Source: an uncultured Psychrobacillus sp.
Lineage (GTDB): Bacteria > Bacillota > Bacilli > Bacillales_A > Planococcaceae
Length of the DNA stretch: 17,998 nucleotides
Direction: 5' to 3'
Assembly (NCBI GenBank): GCA_934234185.1
Contig: CAKQHO010000066.1
Span: 1 to 17,998 of the forward strand
Part shown: positions 1-7,667 of the stretch, one piece after another
Position numbering within the stretch: position 1 is the first letter of the stretch
Layout of the letters: each line of letters begins with the position of its first letter
The notes under the pieces: model-generated
Databases searched by the model: none
Told to the model about the DNA's origin: nothing
Seen by the model: the letters and a program-made list of their open reading frames with translations, nothing else
Translations under genes and position numbers: made by a program

Positions 1-295
1 ATATAATGCTGGTAAAGAAGCAGGTCTAAATTTAAAAGTTGGAAATATCTTTACAGCAGATCTTTTCTATAATGACAATGCGCAAAATGAAAAACTTGCA
101 AGCTACGGTGTACTAGCAGTTGAAATGGAATCTGCTGCATTATATACTCTTGCAGCGAAATTTGGTCGTCAAGCATTATCTGTGCTTACAGTAAGTGACC
201 ATATTATCACTGGAGAAGTAACAACAGCAGAAGAAAGACAAACTACTTTCAACGATATGATTATTGTTGCTTTAGAGGCAGCAATTCAAGAATAA
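1..295 (+). CDS. deoD: Purine nucleoside phosphorylase DeoD, C-terminal part
   Basis: The reading frame is open from the left edge (first whole codon at 2) to TAA at 293-295, giving about 97 residues; the start lies outside the window. DeoD cleaves purine (deoxy)nucleosides with phosphate to free base plus (deoxy)ribose-1-phosphate, in cytosolic purine salvage. The fragment carries the family's VEMESAALYTLA segment, whose Met-Glu pair contacts the ribose, and TVSDHI, whose Asp is the catalytic acid in hexameric bacterial PNPs. Bacterial DeoD is about 235 residues, so roughly the last 40 percent is present. The C-terminal helix ends normally (ALEAAIQE). A hairpin terminator follows within 25 bases, so the unit ends here. 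Confidence is high because two active-site motifs are intact. Confidence 0.93.
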   Translation, partial: YNAGKEAGLNLKVGNIFTADLFYNDNAQNEKLASYGVLAVEMESAALYTLAAKFGRQALSVLTVSDHIITGEVTTAEERQTTFNDMIIVALEAAIQE

Positions 296-318
296 TCGTT
301 CGTCGGTTAGCATCTGAG

Positions 319-349
319 ATAGACTGTCACCTGCTGACAGTCTATTTTT
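319..349 (+). terminator. Intrinsic terminator after deoD
   Basis: The arms 319-329 and 335-345 pair perfectly over 11 bp (ATAGACTGTCA with TGACAGTCTAT), the loop is 5 nt, and the T run is 345-349. It begins 23 bases after the deoD stop and ends just before the ctpA start region, so it separates the two units. Confidence 0.88.
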
Positions 350-382
350 AAAACAAGCTTGAAAATGAAAAGGGTGAAAGTT

Positions 383-1864
383 TTGGATGAGCAAAAGCAA
401 CAGAGTGAAGAAGTAGTATCTACAAACAACAAGCCAGCTTCAAGACATATTAAGATGAAGCCTTTTGTATTTCTACTGATGATTTTTGCCCTTATTGTGG
501 TAACAGCTGGGGTAACGATGATTGCACTTACTTGGGGAGAAGAAAAGGTCGTAGAAGTAGTTCCTCAAAAAACCGATGAAAGAATGGAATTTAGTAAACT
601 ATATTTGGCTTACGATAAACTAAAAAATGAATACTATGAAGATATTGATGATGAAACAGTTATCAATGGTGCCATAAACGGTATGATCGATGCGTTAGGG
701 GATCCATACTCTGACTATATGAATCAAGAAGAAGCATCTTCATTTAATGATAGTATTTCTTCCAGTTTTCAAGGTATTGGTGCTGAGATTCAAGCGTTAG
801 ATGGAGTAATAACTATAGTATCTCCAATAAAAAACTCTCCAGCAGAAAAAGCTGGACTGCTTCCTAATGACAAAATTCTGGCTGTCGATGGAAAGGATAT
901 ACAAGGGTTTAGTGCCTCCGAAGCAGTTCTTTTAATTAGAGGACCAAAAGGAACAGAGGTTACATTAACGGTTAAACGTGGAGATAATACAACGATGGAA
1001 GTTCCGATTGTCCGTGATGATATTCCCATTGAAACTGTCTATGCAGAAATGTTAGAGGATGACATTGCACATATTATCATTTCCAGCTTCTCTACTAATA
1101 CGTATGAAGAGCTATTGGTTGCGATAGATGAGATGGAAGCAAAAGGCATGAAGGGTCTTATTGTCGATGTACGTCAAAATCCTGGTGGTCTATTAGGAGA
1201 AGCTATTGATATTTCTACCTTATTCCTGGACGAAGGGGAAACAATTCTTCAAATAGAGGATAAGGGAACAACAGAAGAAACTACAGCTTCTGGTGGTAAA
1301 CGAATTAATATCCCAATGGCTCTTGTTATAGATGAAGGTAGTGCATCTGCCTCTGAAATTCTTGCTGGAGCGCTTAGTGAATCTGCTAATATACCATTAG
1401 TTGGTGTAAATTCATTTGGGAAGGGCACTGTTCAATCTGTAAATGATTTGCCAGATGGCTCTAACATTAAACTGACGACTGCTAAATGGTTAACACCTAA
1501 AGGTAATTGGATTCATGAAAAAGGGATAGCTCCTGATTTTGAGGTAAAATATCCTTCTTATGCTATGCTTTCTCCATTGGATCCTTCCTATGTGCTCCGT
1601 TTAAATACAGATTCAGAAGCAGTTACTGCTGCTAAAGAAATGTTGAAAGCAGTTGGCTATGAAGTAGGGGAAGACACTACTGTATTTGATGAGAAAATGC
1701 AAAATGCTGTTAAAAAATTCCAAGCGGATAATGGGTTAGAGGTTACTGGAGAATTAACGGGAGATACAACAAATCTGTTAATGAATATGCTTCGTGAAAA
1801 AATCCTAAATGAAGATCCACAATTGGATAAAGCACATGAGGTTGTAAAAGATTTATTGAAATAG
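383..1864 (+). CDS. ctpA: Carboxyl-terminal processing protease, CtpA-like (S41)
   Basis: Membrane-anchored serine protease of the CtpA/CtpB/Prc family, which trims or degrades extracytoplasmic proteins. In order: a short cytoplasmic N-terminus, one membrane helix (about 27-50), a helical region, a PDZ domain (about 129-200), the S41 catalytic domain, and a C-terminal peptidoglycan-binding-like domain (about 407-470). The Ser-Lys-Gln set is intact: Ser322 in GSASASEI, Lys347 in FGKGTVQ and Gln351, with the 25- and 4-residue spacing of B. subtilis CtpB. The PDZ plus PG-binding layout fits B. subtilis CtpA closely. Start choice: the frame opens at TTG 359 and has ATG 365, but neither has a ribosome binding site; AGGGTGA at 371-377 points to TTG 383 (493 aa). 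The gene stands alone between two terminators. I saw no clear promoter. Confidence 0.92.
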   Translation: MDEQKQQSEEVVSTNNKPASRHIKMKPFVFLLMIFALIVVTAGVTMIALTWGEEKVVEVVPQKTDERMEFSKLYLAYDKLKNEYYEDIDDETVINGAINGMIDALGDPYSDYMNQEEASSFNDSISSSFQGIGAEIQALDGVITIVSPIKNSPAEKAGLLPNDKILAVDGKDIQGFSASEAVLLIRGPKGTEVTLTVKRGDNTTMEVPIVRDDIPIETVYAEMLEDDIAHIIISSFSTNTYEELLVAIDEMEAKGMKGLIVDVRQNPGGLLGEAIDISTLFLDEGETILQIEDKGTTEETTASGGKRINIPMALVIDEGSASASEILAGALSESANIPLVGVNSFGKGTVQSVNDLPDGSNIKLTTAKWLTPKGNWIHEKGIAPDFEVKYPSYAMLSPLDPSYVLRLNTDSEAVTAAKEMLKAVGYEVGEDTTVFDEKMQNAVKKFQADNGLEVTGELTGDTTNLLMNMLREKILNEDPQLDKAHEVVKDLLK

Positions 1865-1871
1865 TTATTGG

Positions 1872-1914
1872 AAGGGGGTGCCGAAAAAGTGAAAACTTTC
1901 TTGGCACCCCCTTT
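1872..1914 (+). terminator. Terminator after ctpA
   Basis: The outer stem pairs AAGGGGGTGCC (1872-1882) with GGCACCCCCTT (1903-1913). An inner stem AAAGT/ACTTT (1886-1890 and 1895-1899) closes a GAAA tetraloop. The T tail is short (TTT, then mixed pyrimidines), so termination may be partial and some read-through into the next unit is possible. Confidence 0.75.
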
Positions 1915-1984
1915 ACCTCTTCCTTTAAATAGTGTGTCTGTAGTATGGTAGGCTTTTAAATAAATAGAAAGTAAGGTGTCACAG

Positions 1985-2875
1985 ATGATTGATGTATATT
2001 TGTTAAGTGGGTTTTTGGGAAGTGGAAAAACCTCGCTTCTTTCGACTTTGATTGAGCAGTTCAAAGCAAAAGGGTTGAAGCCAGCAGTTATTATGAACGA
2101 ACTTGGTAAACTTGCGTTTGATAGCAGAGCTGTTGGAGAGGATATTCCATTACGAGAAATGCTAGAGGGCTGTATTTGCTGCACGGGGTCAGAAAAGATG
2201 GAGGCTCAGCTTCAAACACTGTTAGCTGGTGAGAAATTTGACGTTCTCTTAATTGAGACTACAGGAGCTGCACACCCAGTGGAAGCAATGGATGCTGTAT
2301 TAAGTCCAGTTTTTGTTAGTAAGTTACATATGAAAGGAATCATCACAGTAGCAGACTGTAAAAGATGGCTTGAAAAGGACGGAATGAATCCTCAAACAAG
2401 AGTCCTCTTTTTAGAGCAAATTCGTCATGCACATCTTTTGCTTGCAAATAAGATAGATTTATTAACTGACTCAGAGGCCGCTAATGTTACTATGCAGCTA
2501 CAAGCACTGAATTCGAATGCCCCAATTATTCAAACAACTAACAGTAGAGTTCCGCTTTCTATGGTAGAAAAGATGGAAGCAACCTATAGAGAGGCAGAGG
2601 TGAAGCAATCAGCCATAGGGAAACAGCTAACCTTATCTTCTAGACTTCATATTTTTAATGAGCCAGTCGTTCGAGAGGAATTTGAGTTATGGGTGAAAAG
2701 CTTACCTGATTCAATTTATAGAATAAAGGGGTATGTTCCACTTAAGGGCTTTAAGAATCCTTTTTTATTCCAATATGCATATGGTATGGTGCAATGGCTT
2801 CCTGAATATGTGAAGATGGAACCGCAAATCGTAATTATTGGTGATCAGGTAGACAAAATCGAGGTGTTAGGATGA
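1985..2875 (+). CDS. COG0523/CobW-type GTPase, putative metallochaperone
   Basis: A G3E-family P-loop GTPase of the COG0523 group (relatives YjiA, YciC/ZagA, CobW), which deliver or insert transition metals, often zinc, into client proteins. Visible in order: Walker A GFLGSGKT (residues 9-16), the group's metal-binding CxCC motif as GCICC (Cys63, Cys65, Cys66), ETTG at 91-94, the guanine-specificity motif NKID (155-158), and a CobW_C-like domain from about 223 to the end. At 296 aa it is compact and has no His-rich metal tail. Start: GTG 1976 is in frame but overlaps the AAGGTG ribosome binding site at 1974-1978, which serves ATG 1985. The stop overlaps the next gene's start by four bases (ATGA), so the two are co-translated. 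I cannot tell which metal or client; I saw no recognisable Zur box upstream. Confidence 0.85.
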   Translation: MIDVYLLSGFLGSGKTSLLSTLIEQFKAKGLKPAVIMNELGKLAFDSRAVGEDIPLREMLEGCICCTGSEKMEAQLQTLLAGEKFDVLLIETTGAAHPVEAMDAVLSPVFVSKLHMKGIITVADCKRWLEKDGMNPQTRVLFLEQIRHAHLLLANKIDLLTDSEAANVTMQLQALNSNAPIIQTTNSRVPLSMVEKMEATYREAEVKQSAIGKQLTLSSRLHIFNEPVVREEFELWVKSLPDSIYRIKGYVPLKGFKNPFLFQYAYGMVQWLPEYVKMEPQIVIIGDQVDKIEVLG

Positions 2876-3141
2876 CTGATGTAGTTTCTGCCCTAAAAAT
2901 TCTTTATAAGGACAGAAAAGCTTTGGAGCAAGTTCAAAGTAAAGAACAGATACGTGAAATACTTCGAGCTGAATTATTGGAGGAATATACACATCCACGA
3001 GCACGACTTCCTCTAGATAGGAAGTATCAGTTGATAAAATCCAAAATAGAAAACAGTGTCCTATCTATTACCGATCAAACTGAGTTACTATTTTACCTAA
3101 ATGATGAATATGAAAAATTGTCAATGGAATTAGATATCTAA
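2872..3141 (+). CDS. Small protein of unknown function coupled to the COG0523 GTPase
   Basis: An 89-aa protein I do not recognise. It starts at ATG 2872 inside the stop of the COG0523 gene (ATGA overlap), so translational coupling is expected and its own ribosome binding site is weak. It is soluble, rich in Glu, Leu, Lys and Arg, and looks mainly helical, with no signal peptide, membrane segment or Cys. The middle carries a short HPRARLPLDRKY segment, and the C-terminal half looks like an amphipathic helix. The overlap suggests a job tied to the GTPase, such as a partner, adaptor or client, but that is inference from position only. No terminator follows; about 160 bases separate it from the next gene. 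Confidence 0.72.
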   Translation: MTDVVSALKILYKDRKALEQVQSKEQIREILRAELLEEYTHPRARLPLDRKYQLIKSKIENSVLSITDQTELLFYLNDEYEKLSMELDI

Positions 3142-3301
3142 TTTCTTTATTCATTGGATGATATAGCCAAAAACGTAAAACTAGAATGCCTAATCTGAAA
3201 GAGTTTAATAGATTAAGTGGATTATATGGAAATTTATAGTTGTTTTTTACTCTCGATTTTGTGTTTAAATGAGGAGGCACAAAAGAAGGAGGAAAATGAA
3301 A

Positions 3302-4336
3302 ATGAAGAAAACACATATGATTTTAGCTGGAGTACTTGCAGGTGGATTAGTTCTATCAACAACATCAGCTGAGGCATCGGCGTCAACTGGCAATTCAAAT
3401 TCTACTTCTGAGGCAGAAACAACCCTTAACTGGAAGTCTCTTAAGAATGAATCCAATAATAAAGATTGGGTAAATCTAGATAAATATATTTACAACATCT
3501 CTCTTAGTCTATCGAATGAGGAAGATGCTGAATTAATAGAATTAGCAAAAGCAAAAGCGTTGGAGCTAACTAAAAACACTGCTAAGCAAGACAAAACAGT
3601 AGAACCAGCTAAAAACACTGCTAAGCAAAATAAAGCAGCAGAGCCAGCTAAAAACACTGATAAGCAAGACAAATCAGCAGAGCCAGCTAAAAATGCGGCT
3701 AAGCAAAATATAACAGCAGAGCCGGCTAAAAATACGGCTAAGCAAAACAAATCAGCAGAACAAGCTAAAAACACAGCTAAGCAAGAGAACGCTGTAGAAC
3801 AACCTAAGAAACAAACAACTCAAGCTACTGACAGTAAACCTGTTACACAAGAACCTAAAAAAGAAACAAACCAAGCAACTACTCAATCAAATACAAGCAA
3901 CAATCCATCTACAGCAACTAAAGCACCTAGCACAACAAATAATAGTGCACAGGCATCAGTATCATCAGAAATTCAACAGGTTGTAGACTTAACAAACAAA
4001 GAAAGAGCAAAACAAGGTTTAGCAGCTCTACAAATTGATACAAATCTAACAAAATCGGCACAAGCAAAATCAAAGGATATGAAAGATAATAACTACTTCT
4101 CTCATACAAGCCCAACTTATGGTTCACCTTTTGATCAGATGAAATCTTTTGGAGTAACTTATAAAACTGCTGGAGAAAACATCGCAATGGGTCAAAGAAC
4201 TCCTGCAGAAGTAGTAGAAGCATGGATGAACTCAGAAGGTCATAGAGCAAATATCATGAATGCTAACTTCACTCATATTGGAGTGGGTCTTTCAGATAGT
4301 GGCTTCTACTGGACTCAGCAATTCATTGGAAAATAA
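3302..4336 (+). CDS. Secreted CAP/SCP-domain protein (YkwD-like) with 13-residue repeats
   Basis: Exported protein with a C-terminal CAP (SCP/PR-1) domain, as in B. subtilis YkwD. In order: a Sec signal peptide (Lys-Lys, then a hydrophobic core, cleavage probably near TSAEASA, about residue 25), a short acidic region, six 13-residue repeats (about 89-166), a Thr/Asn/Gln/Pro-rich spacer to about 220, and the CAP domain (about 223-344). The CAP residues are present: His268 in SHTSP, Glu292 in GENIAMG, and His314 in EGHRANIMN. Start: ATG 3269 opens the frame, but AAGGAGG at 3286-3292 best fits ATG 3302 (9-base spacing), which also gives a normal signal peptide; ATG 3296 is possible. No LPxTG or membrane anchor is seen; the low-complexity cationic region may span or bind the wall. 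The biochemical role of bacterial CAP proteins is not settled. Confidence 0.9.
   Translation: MKKTHMILAGVLAGGLVLSTTSAEASASTGNSNSTSEAETTLNWKSLKNESNNKDWVNLDKYIYNISLSLSNEEDAELIELAKAKALELTKNTAKQDKTVEPAKNTAKQNKAAEPAKNTDKQDKSAEPAKNAAKQNITAEPAKNTAKQNKSAEQAKNTAKQENAVEQPKKQTTQATDSKPVTQEPKKETNQATTQSNTSNNPSTATKAPSTTNNSAQASVSSEIQQVVDLTNKERAKQGLAALQIDTNLTKSAQAKSKDMKDNNYFSHTSPTYGSPFDQMKSFGVTYKTAGENIAMGQRTPAEVVEAWMNSEGHRANIMNANFTHIGVGLSDSGFYWTQQFIGK
3566..3799 (+). repeat. Six tandem 39-bp coding repeats in the CAP-protein gene
   Basis: Six consecutive 39-bp units encode 13 residues each on the pattern (P)AKNTAKQxKxAE. Variants include KNTDKQ in unit 3 and KNAAKQ in unit 4; the first and last units are the most diverged. 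Each unit brings about three Lys and one or two Glu. Units are in frame, so copy number could change without breaking the gene. Confidence 0.9.
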
Positions 4337-4357
4337 TCATAAGCAATAGTTTAATAG

Positions 4358-4400
4358 GCTGCAGAAGCTTCGAGAAATCGATACTTCTGCAGCTTTTTTT
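4358..4400 (+). terminator. Intrinsic terminator after the CAP-protein gene
   Basis: GCTGCAGAAG (4358-4367) pairs perfectly with CTTCTGCAGC (4384-4393), followed by seven Ts (4394-4400). It lies 21 bases after the stop. The reverse orientation lacks a T run, so it does not obviously serve the facing MATE gene. Confidence 0.9.
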
Positions 4401-4445
4401 AGAAGAGAAATATAAGAAAATTGCTAGGAGTAGGGGTGAGTAGTC

Positions 4446-5801
4446 CTATTTTAAAATCAAGCCATTTTTCTTTTGTAATAAAATTAATCGTACTCCTAAA
4501 GTAATCGCTCCTAATGTTAAACCAACAATCAGTCCAATCCAGTAGCCAAAAGGCCCTAAAGAGGTGAAGGTCCCTAATAAGTAACCAGTTGGAAGACCGA
4601 TAACCCAGTAGGAGATAATCGCCATGATAAATGTAACATTCACATCCTTATAGCCTCTAAGTGCTCCTTGAACAGGTGCTTGAATAGCATCTGAGAGCTG
4701 GAACAAAGCAGCAAAATAAAAGAATTGAATGGTTAAAGAGATAACTTGAGCATCATCCGTGTAGATGGAAGAAATTTGCTCTCTAAAGAGGATGAGAATA
4801 GATGCTGAGATAAAACTAAAGGCAACAGCAGCTCCTACACTTAGCCAACTGTAAATTTTAGCGTCTCTAAGATTATTTGCTCCAACCTCATGTCCAACAA
4901 GAATAGTAGCACCCATGGCAATACTTAAAGGAATCATATATAACAAGGAAGTGAAATTCATTGCGATTTGATGAGCTGAAATAACTTCAGTAGAGTACAC
5001 ACTCATTAATAACGTAACCGCAGAGAAGATGGTCGTTTCTGCAAATAAAGATAGACCAATCGGAATACCTATTTTAGTTAAGTCTCTCCACTTCTGAAAA
5101 GATATCCTCGGCCAATTTTTAAATAGCTCTAAATTTTGAAATTCTCTTATTCTAAAAAAGAGGAAAATAGTAATCAAAAGAACGAGCCAATAGGTAAGAG
5201 CAGATGCCAATCCTGCTCCGACCCCTCCTAATGCTGGGAGGCCAAGCTTTCCATATATCAAAATATAATTTAATGCGATGTTAATCGGTACAGATAGCAA
5301 GGTGATAATCATTGATACCCTTGTTTTTGCATACGCATCGATTACAGAACGAAGTACACTATATAGAAATAACGGAACAAGACCTATTGCTATCATATAT
5401 AAATATTTCTTTGCAACCAAGCGTACACTATCTTCAAGTGGTATGTATTCGAGTATAGGACCAATGAATAAATAAATACCTATAAAAATAACAAAAGCTA
5501 GTAAAAGTGCTATATAAAACGCTTGTTGTACATAAGCGCTAATATCTTCCTTCTTTTTTGCCCCGATTAATTGTGCTACAATTGGCGTTATACCAAGTAG
5601 TATTCCGGTTAGACCGGTATAAACTGGTACCCAAATAGAGGAGCCGATAGAGACACCTGCTAAATGATCAATGGCATATTTACTGGTCATTAATATATCA
5701 AAAAAGGTCATTAAGTAGAGAGCTACCTGTGTAACTAATATCGGTAATACGATTTTAGACATATATAAGGATTTAGCCCCGAGTGTCATAGTTTTTTGCA
5801 T
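4446..5801 (-). CDS. MATE-family multidrug/cation efflux protein (NorM/YojI-like)
   Basis: Integral membrane exporter of the multi-antimicrobial extrusion family, which uses an H+ or Na+ gradient to expel organic cations and drugs. The 451-aa length is typical. The translation shows about 12 hydrophobic segments in two homologous halves, each half beginning with a family-like segment (LPILVTQVALYLMTFFD near the N-terminus; IGIPIGLSLFAETTIF near the middle). LLGITPIVAQLIGA and ATILVGHEVGA match the paired loop motifs of MATE half-repeats. Resemblance to B. subtilis YojI is from memory, and the substrate cannot be read from sequence. The start ATG (5799-5801) has AAAGGAT upstream on the minus strand. 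Its 5' end lies 43 bp from divergent murG. No T-tailed terminator is evident downstream before the CAP gene's terminator. Confidence 0.92.
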   Translation of the reverse strand: MQKTMTLGAKSLYMSKIVLPILVTQVALYLMTFFDILMTSKYAIDHLAGVSIGSSIWVPVYTGLTGILLGITPIVAQLIGAKKKEDISAYVQQAFYIALLLAFVIFIGIYLFIGPILEYIPLEDSVRLVAKKYLYMIAIGLVPLFLYSVLRSVIDAYAKTRVSMIITLLSVPINIALNYILIYGKLGLPALGGVGAGLASALTYWLVLLITIFLFFRIREFQNLELFKNWPRISFQKWRDLTKIGIPIGLSLFAETTIFSAVTLLMSVYSTEVISAHQIAMNFTSLLYMIPLSIAMGATILVGHEVGANNLRDAKIYSWLSVGAAVAFSFISASILILFREQISSIYTDDAQVISLTIQFFYFAALFQLSDAIQAPVQGALRGYKDVNVTFIMAIISYWVIGLPTGYLLGTFTSLGPFGYWIGLIVGLTLGAITLGVRLILLQKKNGLILK

Positions 5802-5844
5802 TTTGCATACATCCTTTAAGTTTTAGAAAGTTAGGAGATTCTGA

Positions 5845-6921
5845 ATGAATAATAACACAATTGTTTTAACAGGTGGAGGAACAGCAGGCCACGTATCACT
5901 TAATGAAGCAATCATTCCTGAACTGATTGCTAAAGGATATGAGGTCCATTATATAGGTTCACCTGATGGAATTGAAAAGACCATCATACAAGATAATTTT
6001 CCAACTATACCATATCACTCAATCTCAAATGGTAAGCTAAGAAGATATTTTTCTGTAAAAAATATATCTGATCCCTTTAAAGTCTTAAAAGGTACGTTAC
6101 AATCATTACGTATCTTAAGAAAAGTAAAACCGTCCTTAGTATTTTCTAAAGGAGGTTTCGTATCTGTCCCAGTAGTAATGGCGGCCAAGCTGTCGAACAT
6201 CCCAGTTGTAATACATGAATCTGATCTTACCCCTGGGTTAGCTAATAAAATTGCTGGAACCTTTGCTGAGCATATCTTTACTGTTTTTGAAGAAACTACG
6301 AAATATTTGCCGAAGGACAAGGCAACCTCTATTGGCGCCATCTTAAGACCTGACCTTTTTCAAGGGGAGGAAAAATTAGGATTTTCATTAACCGGTTTTA
6401 ACCCGCTTAGAGAGACAATCATTGTAATGGGTGGAAGTCAGGGCTCTAAAAAGATAAATGATGCGATAAAGGATAATATTGATGAGCTAACAAAAAGATA
6501 TCAAATTATTCATTTATGCGGTAAAGGTAACTTAGATGAAACATTAATAGGTAAACCTAATTATATTGCATTTGAGTATGTAACAAAGGAGCTTCCTCAT
6601 CTATTAAAGATTTCAAACTATGTTATTAGCAGGGCGGGATCCAATTCTATTTTTGAATTTTTAGAGCTTAAAAAACCAATGTTGCTCATTCCTTTATCTG
6701 TTCAAGCAAGCAGGGGAGACCAAGTGCTAAATGCTAACTACTTTAGTAAAAAAGGATATGCAGTTGTATTAGAGGAAGAAGAATTAAATTCGATGTCATT
6801 CATTGAAGCATTACATAGCTTGACTAGTAATAAAGAAAAAATCATAGATGCGCAATTTACTGCCTCTCCTTCTAAAACACCAGAGCAATTTACCGATTTT
6901 CTGTTAACTTATAAGAACTAA
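5845..6921 (+). CDS. murG: UDP-GlcNAc:lipid I N-acetylglucosaminyltransferase MurG
   Basis: MurG adds GlcNAc from UDP-GlcNAc to lipid I to make lipid II, the last cytoplasmic step of peptidoglycan precursor synthesis, at the inner membrane face. The 358-aa protein is full length with two Rossmann-like halves. Motifs: N-terminal Gly loop GGGTAGH (10-16), FSKGGFVSVP (100-109), HESDLTPGLAN (124-134), the second Gly loop GGSQGS (196-201), SRAGSNSIFEFL (262-273), and GDQ at 291-293 near the sugar-nucleotide site. The text is close to Staphylococcus aureus MurG rather than the GGTGGHIYPAL type of the dcw cluster, and here the gene stands alone with no mur or fts neighbours. AGGAG at 5833-5837 sets the ATG. 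A strong terminator follows, so it is monocistronic. Confidence 0.93.
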   Translation: MNNNTIVLTGGGTAGHVSLNEAIIPELIAKGYEVHYIGSPDGIEKTIIQDNFPTIPYHSISNGKLRRYFSVKNISDPFKVLKGTLQSLRILRKVKPSLVFSKGGFVSVPVVMAAKLSNIPVVIHESDLTPGLANKIAGTFAEHIFTVFEETTKYLPKDKATSIGAILRPDLFQGEEKLGFSLTGFNPLRETIIVMGGSQGSKKINDAIKDNIDELTKRYQIIHLCGKGNLDETLIGKPNYIAFEYVTKELPHLLKISNYVISRAGSNSIFEFLELKKPMLLIPLSVQASRGDQVLNANYFSKKGYAVVLEEEELNSMSFIEALHSLTSNKEKIIDAQFTASPSKTPEQFTDFLLTYKN

Positions 6922-6922
6922 C

Positions 6923-6953
6923 AAACTCCCGCCAGAAATGGCGGGAGTTTTTT
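6923..6953 (+). terminator. Intrinsic terminator after murG
   Basis: AAACTCCCGCC (6923-6933) pairs perfectly with GGCGGGAGTTT (6940-6950) around a 6-nt loop, and the T run is 6948-6953. On the minus strand the same stem has only a short T tail, so it is a weaker candidate end for the facing GNAT gene. Confidence 0.92.
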
Positions 6954-7035
6954 AAGATATATATTAGGTCTATACACTCTATGTTTTTAGCCTCTAGCTT
7001 GCCCCTTAAAGACAACTGGATAAGCTCTTACTCTT

Positions 7036-7581
7036 TTACATTGCTTGTTCTTCTTCTACATTTTGCTGAAGCATAGTTAAATAGAAGAGGTCCTTTGGTA
7101 TATAATATAGGTCAAATTGCTCGGACAACTTGTTGATCTCTTGGTAAATCAATGGGTGAGAATCATTTGCTTTTAAAGCATATCGAAGTTTTTCAGTTGC
7201 CTTTTTACTTTTAATATTATTTTTTCTAATGCGAAGAAAGACAGTATGGATATTTAGTTCAAAGAACAGCTCCTCTAGAAATTGTTCTTTTGCCTTTTTA
7301 TTATACCCAAGACCTTGGTATGCTGTGCCAATCCATGTGCCTAAAAAGCCTGCCCCATCTTGAATATCGAAAAGATTAATTGTACCAATTGGCTGCTCAA
7401 AATCACTAGTTATAGTGCGAGACACCACTTTACCAGCAAATTCTTCTTCTATAATTTGTTTTGTTTGAAACCAGTACTCATCTGCAGAATATGCCTTATG
7501 ACGCACAAAAGGTAATATTGTAGGGTCTGACATTAGCTCATAAAGAGCAGTACACTCATGTAAATCTCTTTTTTTCAACAC
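7036..7581 (-). CDS. GNAT-family N-acetyltransferase (RimJ/RimL-like)
   Basis: A 181-aa acetyl-CoA-dependent N-acetyltransferase; the acceptor is unknown. The fold elements read in order: RDLHECTALYELMSD at the N-terminus, the PIGTINLFD strand (64-72), the acetyl-CoA loop with Gln89-Gly-Leu-Gly92 (family pattern Q/RxxGxG/A), and a late helix KNNIKSKKATEKLRY that matches the 'N..S...EKLGF' region of RimJ/RimL-type enzymes. Start choice matters: the frame stays open up to 7737, but a strong AAGGAGG (plus-strand 7591-7597) lies nine bases before GTG 7581, and upstream translation has no family resemblance and runs through RNA-like hairpins. TTG 7578 is the next option. The gene is transcribed away from the two-component system and stands alone. 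Confidence 0.85.
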   Translation of the reverse strand: MLKKRDLHECTALYELMSDPTILPFVRHKAYSADEYWFQTKQIIEEEFAGKVVSRTITSDFEQPIGTINLFDIQDGAGFLGTWIGTAYQGLGYNKKAKEQFLEELFFELNIHTVFLRIRKNNIKSKKATEKLRYALKANDSHPLIYQEINKLSEQFDLYYIPKDLFYLTMLQQNVEEEQAM

Positions 7582-7602
7582 AAAAAAACGCCTCCTTCCA
7601 GT

Positions 7603-7631
7603 ACCTTTCTGAGATTGAATCTCATGAAGGT
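7603..7631 (-). promoter_or_regulatory. Leader hairpin before the GNAT gene
   Basis: On the minus strand ACCTT, a 2x2 mismatch, TGAGATT, C, AATCTCA, a mismatch and AAGGT form one hairpin. It ends six bases before the AAGGAGG that sets GTG 7581. There is no T run, so it is not a terminator; it could affect mRNA stability or translation. Confidence 0.45.
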
Positions 7632-7667
7632 CCCCCTGAAATTTTTCATTAAGAATTGCATAAAAAA

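Noticed and set aside
1657..2184. 175-codon minus-strand frame across the ctpA end and COG0523 start
   Set aside because: It runs antisense through two well-supported genes and their terminator, and its translation resembles no protein family.
3203..3224. Sigma-B-like promoter (GTTTAA and GGATTA) upstream of the CAP gene
   Set aside because: The spacer is 10 bases, shorter than the 12-15 expected, and the -10 half departs from GGGTAT.
3490..3774. Minus-strand frame giving a Cys/Leu/Ala repeat protein
   Set aside because: It is the antisense of the 39-bp repeats of the CAP gene, has no ribosome binding site, and its regularity comes from the repeats on the plus strand.
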